Source of the DNA: Aphanothece sp. CMT-3BRIN-NPC111
GTDB taxonomy: Bacteria > Cyanobacteriota > Cyanobacteriia > Cyanobacteriales > JAHHGU01
Assembly: GCA_019359765.1 (NCBI GenBank)
Contig: JAHHGU010000035.1
Coordinates: forward strand, 1-53,112
Direction: 5' to 3'
Length of the DNA stretch: 53,112 nt
The notes below the pieces were generated by a model. The model did no database searches, was not told where the DNA came from, and was given only the letters and a program-made list of their open reading frames with translations. Shown here piece after piece: positions 50,195 through 53,112 of this stretch. Within the stretch, counting starts at the first letter, position 1. Each line of letters starts with the position of its first letter. The translations under genes and the position numbers were made by a program.

Positions 50195-52978
50195 GTGAAA
50201 CAGCAGCAATTACTTGATGGGCTTTGGCTAGCAGGATCTTTATTAGTATTAGTTGCTCAGCCAGCGTGGGCTGATGTAACGCAAGTGACATCTGTGCAGC
50301 TTAACCCTACTAATAGCGGTCTTGAGGTGATATTAAATCCTCAAAATAGCCAACCTCTGCAAGTTTTTAATTCTAGATTTGGTCAAACTTTTATTGCTCA
50401 CATTACTAACGCTCAACTGCGTTTACCAGAAGGTAATGCTTTTAGCCAAGAAAATCCAGTTGAGGGAATTACTTCTGTAACAGTTACCCAGCAATATACA
50501 AATACTATTAGAGTCAAAGTTATCGCTAGAACAGGTGTATCAGGGGTAGAGGTGATTCCAAGCGATCGAGGTCTAATTCTGAGCTTGAGGGTTCCTGCTG
50601 ATACAACGCCTGCTCAATCCACACCAAATCCCACTCAACCAACTTTGCCCGGTGGTGAAACAAGTTCTGAGATAACACCCACCCAACCAACTTTGCCCGG
50701 TGGTGAAACAAGTTCTGAGATAACACCCACCCAACCAACTTTGCCCGGTGGTGAAACAGGTTCTGAGACAACACCTACTCAACCAACTTTGCCCGGTGGT
50801 GAAACAGGTTCCGAGACAACACCTACTCAACCAACTTTGCCCGGTGGTGAAACAGGTTCCGAGACAACACCTACTGCACAAAGCGACAGCGATGTGGAGG
50901 AAATTGTAGTAACTGCCAGTCGCAGGCAACAGAGAGTGTCTGACGTACCGCGTTCTGTAACTGTCGTCACTCGTGAAGATATTGAGGAACAGACAAATTT
51001 ATCAAGGAATCTCAGCGATACTCTTGGTAATACAGTTCCTGGTTTATCACCCTCTAATCAGGGCATCAATTCATTTGGGCAAACTTTGCGAGGACGCGGG
51101 GTTGCTGTATTAATTGATGGTGTTCCCCAGACGACTAATATTCAGTCTTTTGGCAGAGAATTGAGAACTATCGATCCCTCTGCAATTGAGCGGGTTGAGG
51201 TAGTTCGGGGTCCTAGTGCAACTTATGGGAGTCAAGGAACTGGTGGTGTAATCAACATTATTACCCGGCGACCGACTGGGGGAAGGTTAACTAGTACATC
51301 TGAGGTAGGTCTGAACAGCTCCTTAACGAATTTTGATAACAGTTTGGCTTCCAACTTCCAGCAATCGCTCTCTGGTCGATCGGGCAACTTGGATTACACT
51401 GCTACCTTATCACGCGCCACAACTGGGGGCTTTTATGATGCTGAGGGCGATCGCATTCCTCAGTTTGAAGTCGGCGGAGATAACAGCACTACTTGGAACG
51501 CCTTAGCTAAGCTGGGATGGGACTTAGCTAACCAACAACGCCTGCAATTAAGTTTTAATTACTTTGACGATCGGCAGAAACCTGATGTGATCTCAGATCC
51601 GGAAGTTGACGTACTTGAAGGCACCCAAAAAGCCCGTGCTATTAAAGTTGGAGAACTAGAATTTATAGGAACTTCTAACCCAGGAAACCGCAATGCTCTT
51701 GTTAATTTGGAATATTCTAACCCGAATCTTTTAGGGAGTCGAATTCAGAGTCAAATTTACTATCGAAACAACAAAAACCGTTCTGTTCCGCTAGATTCGC
51801 GACCCTTCGTTCCTTTCTTTCCAGAAGACCTTGGCGTTGTTCGCTCACAGGGGAGTTCGCAACAGTTAGGTGGACGACTCCAGGTTGACACTCCCTTAAA
51901 TAAACCAAGAACACTTAGCTTGCTTTGGGGAGCTGACTACCTAAATGAGAATAGTAAACAGCCTTTCGATATTATCGACATTGCAGCTTACGATGCCAGT
52001 AACGGTCGAGTTAACCGAAAAGTTGGCGAGCGCACCTTCGTTCCACCTTACGAAGTTGGTAGTCTTGGCTTGTTTGGTCAATTGCAATGGAATGCTAGCG
52101 ATCGCATTGAGGTGAATGGTGGTGTGCGGCACGAACGGATTAGCCTAAGCGTCGATGACTATACCACCTTTAGAAATCAAGATGTTCAAGGTGGAGATCG
52201 TGACTTTAGTGCCACCGTATTTAATGCGGGTGCTGTCTATAAAGCCACAGATAAAATTAGCCTATTTACCAACTTTTCCCAAGGCTTCGGGTTGCCAGAT
52301 TTTGCTCAAATTCTCCGCGATCCATCCTCCGAATTTACTAACATTAATGATTCAGTTCGAGAGCTTAGTCCACAGAAAGTTAATAACTACGAGGTTGGGG
52401 TACGCGGTAACTGGTCGTCGGTACAAGCATCTTTATCTGCTTTCTACAACACTTCAGATTTTGGAATTAGCTTTAATACGCTTCCTGGTGGTTTCTTACA
52501 GCTTGCGCGTGCTCCAGAACGCATTTACGGTTTAGAAGCGACCGTTGATTGGCAACCGCGCCAAGGCTGGCAAGTTGGCAGTACCTTAAGTTTGGCAGAG
52601 GGCGAGAGTGATGATGATGAAGATGGCAAATATTTAGCTCTTACCAGTTCTCGCATTACACCCCTAAAGCTGACAGCTTATGTTGAAAATGAAACTTTAC
52701 CGGGTTGGCGCAATCGTCTGCAAGCGCTGTTTGTGGGTAATCGCGATCGCGCATTTAATGCTGGGGTCGATCTTGGACCGATTGGCAGCTACCTAACCGT
52801 GGACTATGTTGGTAGCGTCAAGCTGGGCGCAGGAAGCCTGCAAATTGGTGTTGAGAACTTGTTAAATAACCAATATTACCCAGTTCAATCTCAATTGAGC
52901 GCTGGTGCTGGTGGAGATAGTTATAATTATGCCGCCAGAGGAAGAACACTTCGCCTTGGTTATTCTCTCAGCTGGTAA
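50195..52978 (+). CDS. AMIN-domain TonB-dependent (siderophore-type) receptor
   Basis: About 927 residues. GAGGAG ends directly at the ATG at 50189, too close to use, but is six bases before the GTG at 50195, so GTG is the preferred start. A signal peptide is followed by an AMIN domain (residues about 28-130, VTSVQLNPTNSGLEVIL), a linker of five 16-residue repeats (PTQPTLPGGETSSEIT), a TonB box (EEIVVTAS), the plug domain (about 245-375, RRQQRVSDVPRSVTVVT, VEVVRGPSATYG) and a beta-barrel ending in LGYSLSW. It imports a chelated nutrient, probably ferric siderophore, across the outer membrane with the adjacent TonB, ExbB and ExbD. The ligand is not known. Confidence 0.92.
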   Translation: MKQQQLLDGLWLAGSLLVLVAQPAWADVTQVTSVQLNPTNSGLEVILNPQNSQPLQVFNSRFGQTFIAHITNAQLRLPEGNAFSQENPVEGITSVTVTQQYTNTIRVKVIARTGVSGVEVIPSDRGLILSLRVPADTTPAQSTPNPTQPTLPGGETSSEITPTQPTLPGGETSSEITPTQPTLPGGETGSETTPTQPTLPGGETGSETTPTQPTLPGGETGSETTPTAQSDSDVEEIVVTASRRQQRVSDVPRSVTVVTREDIEEQTNLSRNLSDTLGNTVPGLSPSNQGINSFGQTLRGRGVAVLIDGVPQTTNIQSFGRELRTIDPSAIERVEVVRGPSATYGSQGTGGVINIITRRPTGGRLTSTSEVGLNSSLTNFDNSLASNFQQSLSGRSGNLDYTATLSRATTGGFYDAEGDRIPQFEVGGDNSTTWNALAKLGWDLANQQRLQLSFNYFDDRQKPDVISDPEVDVLEGTQKARAIKVGELEFIGTSNPGNRNALVNLEYSNPNLLGSRIQSQIYYRNNKNRSVPLDSRPFVPFFPEDLGVVRSQGSSQQLGGRLQVDTPLNKPRTLSLLWGADYLNENSKQPFDIIDIAAYDASNGRVNRKVGERTFVPPYEVGSLGLFGQLQWNASDRIEVNGGVRHERISLSVDDYTTFRNQDVQGGDRDFSATVFNAGAVYKATDKISLFTNFSQGFGLPDFAQILRDPSSEFTNINDSVRELSPQKVNNYEVGVRGNWSSVQASLSAFYNTSDFGISFNTLPGGFLQLARAPERIYGLEATVDWQPRQGWQVGSTLSLAEGESDDDEDGKYLALTSSRITPLKLTAYVENETLPGWRNRLQALFVGNRDRAFNAGVDLGPIGSYLTVDYVGSVKLGAGSLQIGVENLLNNQYYPVQSQLSAGAGGDSYNYAARGRTLRLGYSLSW
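50630..50869 (+). repeat. 48-bp tandem repeat, five copies, in the receptor linker
   Basis: Five consecutive 48-base units encode the 16-residue PTQPTLPGGETSSEIT motif, with the last three carrying GSETT in place of SSEIT. Units are nearly identical at the DNA level, so copy number may vary between strains. Confidence 0.92.
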
Positions 52979-53033
52979 AGCGCAATTTGTAGTTACTCGT
53001 ATGATTCCAGTAGTTAATTTAATTACAAAACCG

Positions 53034-53104
53034 GATTTGGGGGGTCTGCCCCCCAAGCCCCCCACTGGGAGACGGCCGCGTCCCCCAGACCCCCTCCGGA
53101 AGGA
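53034..53104. repeat. GC-rich double-hairpin repeat, copy 2
   Basis: Matches the block at 40357-40425 over about 70 bases with roughly ten differences, including the GGGGGG/CCCCCC pair and the GACG-GCCG-CGTC hairpin (one arm mismatch). It begins 56 bases after the receptor stop and may act as a terminator or be a dispersed repeat. Confidence 0.8.
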
Positions 53105-53112
53105 AGAGTCTG

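Noticed and set aside
50630..50869. CRISPR-like regular repeats
   Set aside because: The 48-base units are contiguous without spacers, in frame and encode a Pro/Thr linker inside the receptor. The repeats in the M23 gene are rejected for the same reason.

Overview
The window reads as chromosomal DNA of a phycobilisome-containing, probably filamentous cyanobacterium. Supporting signs are the very frequent HIP1 octamer GCGATCGC, a CpcS/CpeS-type phycobilin lyase, an SLH-domain envelope protein, an AMIN-domain TonB-dependent receptor, the DUF2232 plus cobT pair, heptameric short tandem repeats between genes, and many relics of small mobile elements. I cannot name the species.

Layout. 1-8730: the truncated start of an IS630-type transposase at the left edge, an SLH/DUF3370-like envelope protein, a secreted M28 peptidase, a solitary HsdR-N-like nuclease-fold protein, a TPR protein, and a two-gene permease operon (YraQ/ArsP-type permease plus TIGR03943/DUF1980 partner). 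9065-25076: an AT-rich accessory cluster of 15 genes. It opens with a PqqD-like protein, an HPr-kinase-like P-loop protein and a family-5 nucleotidyltransferase-like protein in a tightly coupled operon. It continues with seven glycosyltransferases (four GT2 paralogues, three fused to TPR repeats), a SAM methyltransferase, an FkbM methyltransferase, a uronate-dehydrogenase-like SDR and a sulfotransferase. It closes with an ABC exporter translationally coupled to a second, catalytically degenerate nucleotidyltransferase-like protein. 25255-45429: ordinary cyanobacterial genes (Ig-like/propeller protein, large hybrid histidine kinase, pgeF, birA, M23 peptidase, ribE, BFN nuclease, Fe-S aldo/keto reductase, solute-binding lipoprotein, CpcS/CpeS lyase, cobT and DUF2232, universal stress protein and Crp-type regulator). 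45514-46750: a graveyard of IS200/IS605 tnpB fragments with a nested palindrome. 46752-52978: an energised outer-membrane uptake locus, exbD-exbB divergent from tonB and an AMIN/TonB-dependent receptor.

The most promising candidate for an undescribed system is 9065-25076. The PqqD-like protein carries, after its RiPP-recognition fold, a tail that resembles a lasso-type leader (F-x2-P-x-L-x2-Y) followed by a short core-like end (LLLLDPIHEVEETGWP). Kinase, nucleotidyltransferase, sulfotransferase, methyltransferase, glycosyltransferase and exporter genes surround it, but no lasso cyclase or B2 protease gene is visible. My working inference is a peptide- or protein-directed modification and export pathway. 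A plain surface-polysaccharide locus with a PqqD/HPrK accessory module is the main alternative.

Mobile and repeat content is rich. There are two MITE-like elements with matching terminal inverted repeats and 4-bp flanking duplications, two solo IS200/IS605-like ends, two copies of a GC-rich double-hairpin repeat, heptamer repeats at four sites, and in-frame coding repeats in the M23, TonB and receptor genes. All identifications come from reading the sequence and from memory of the families; no database search was run.
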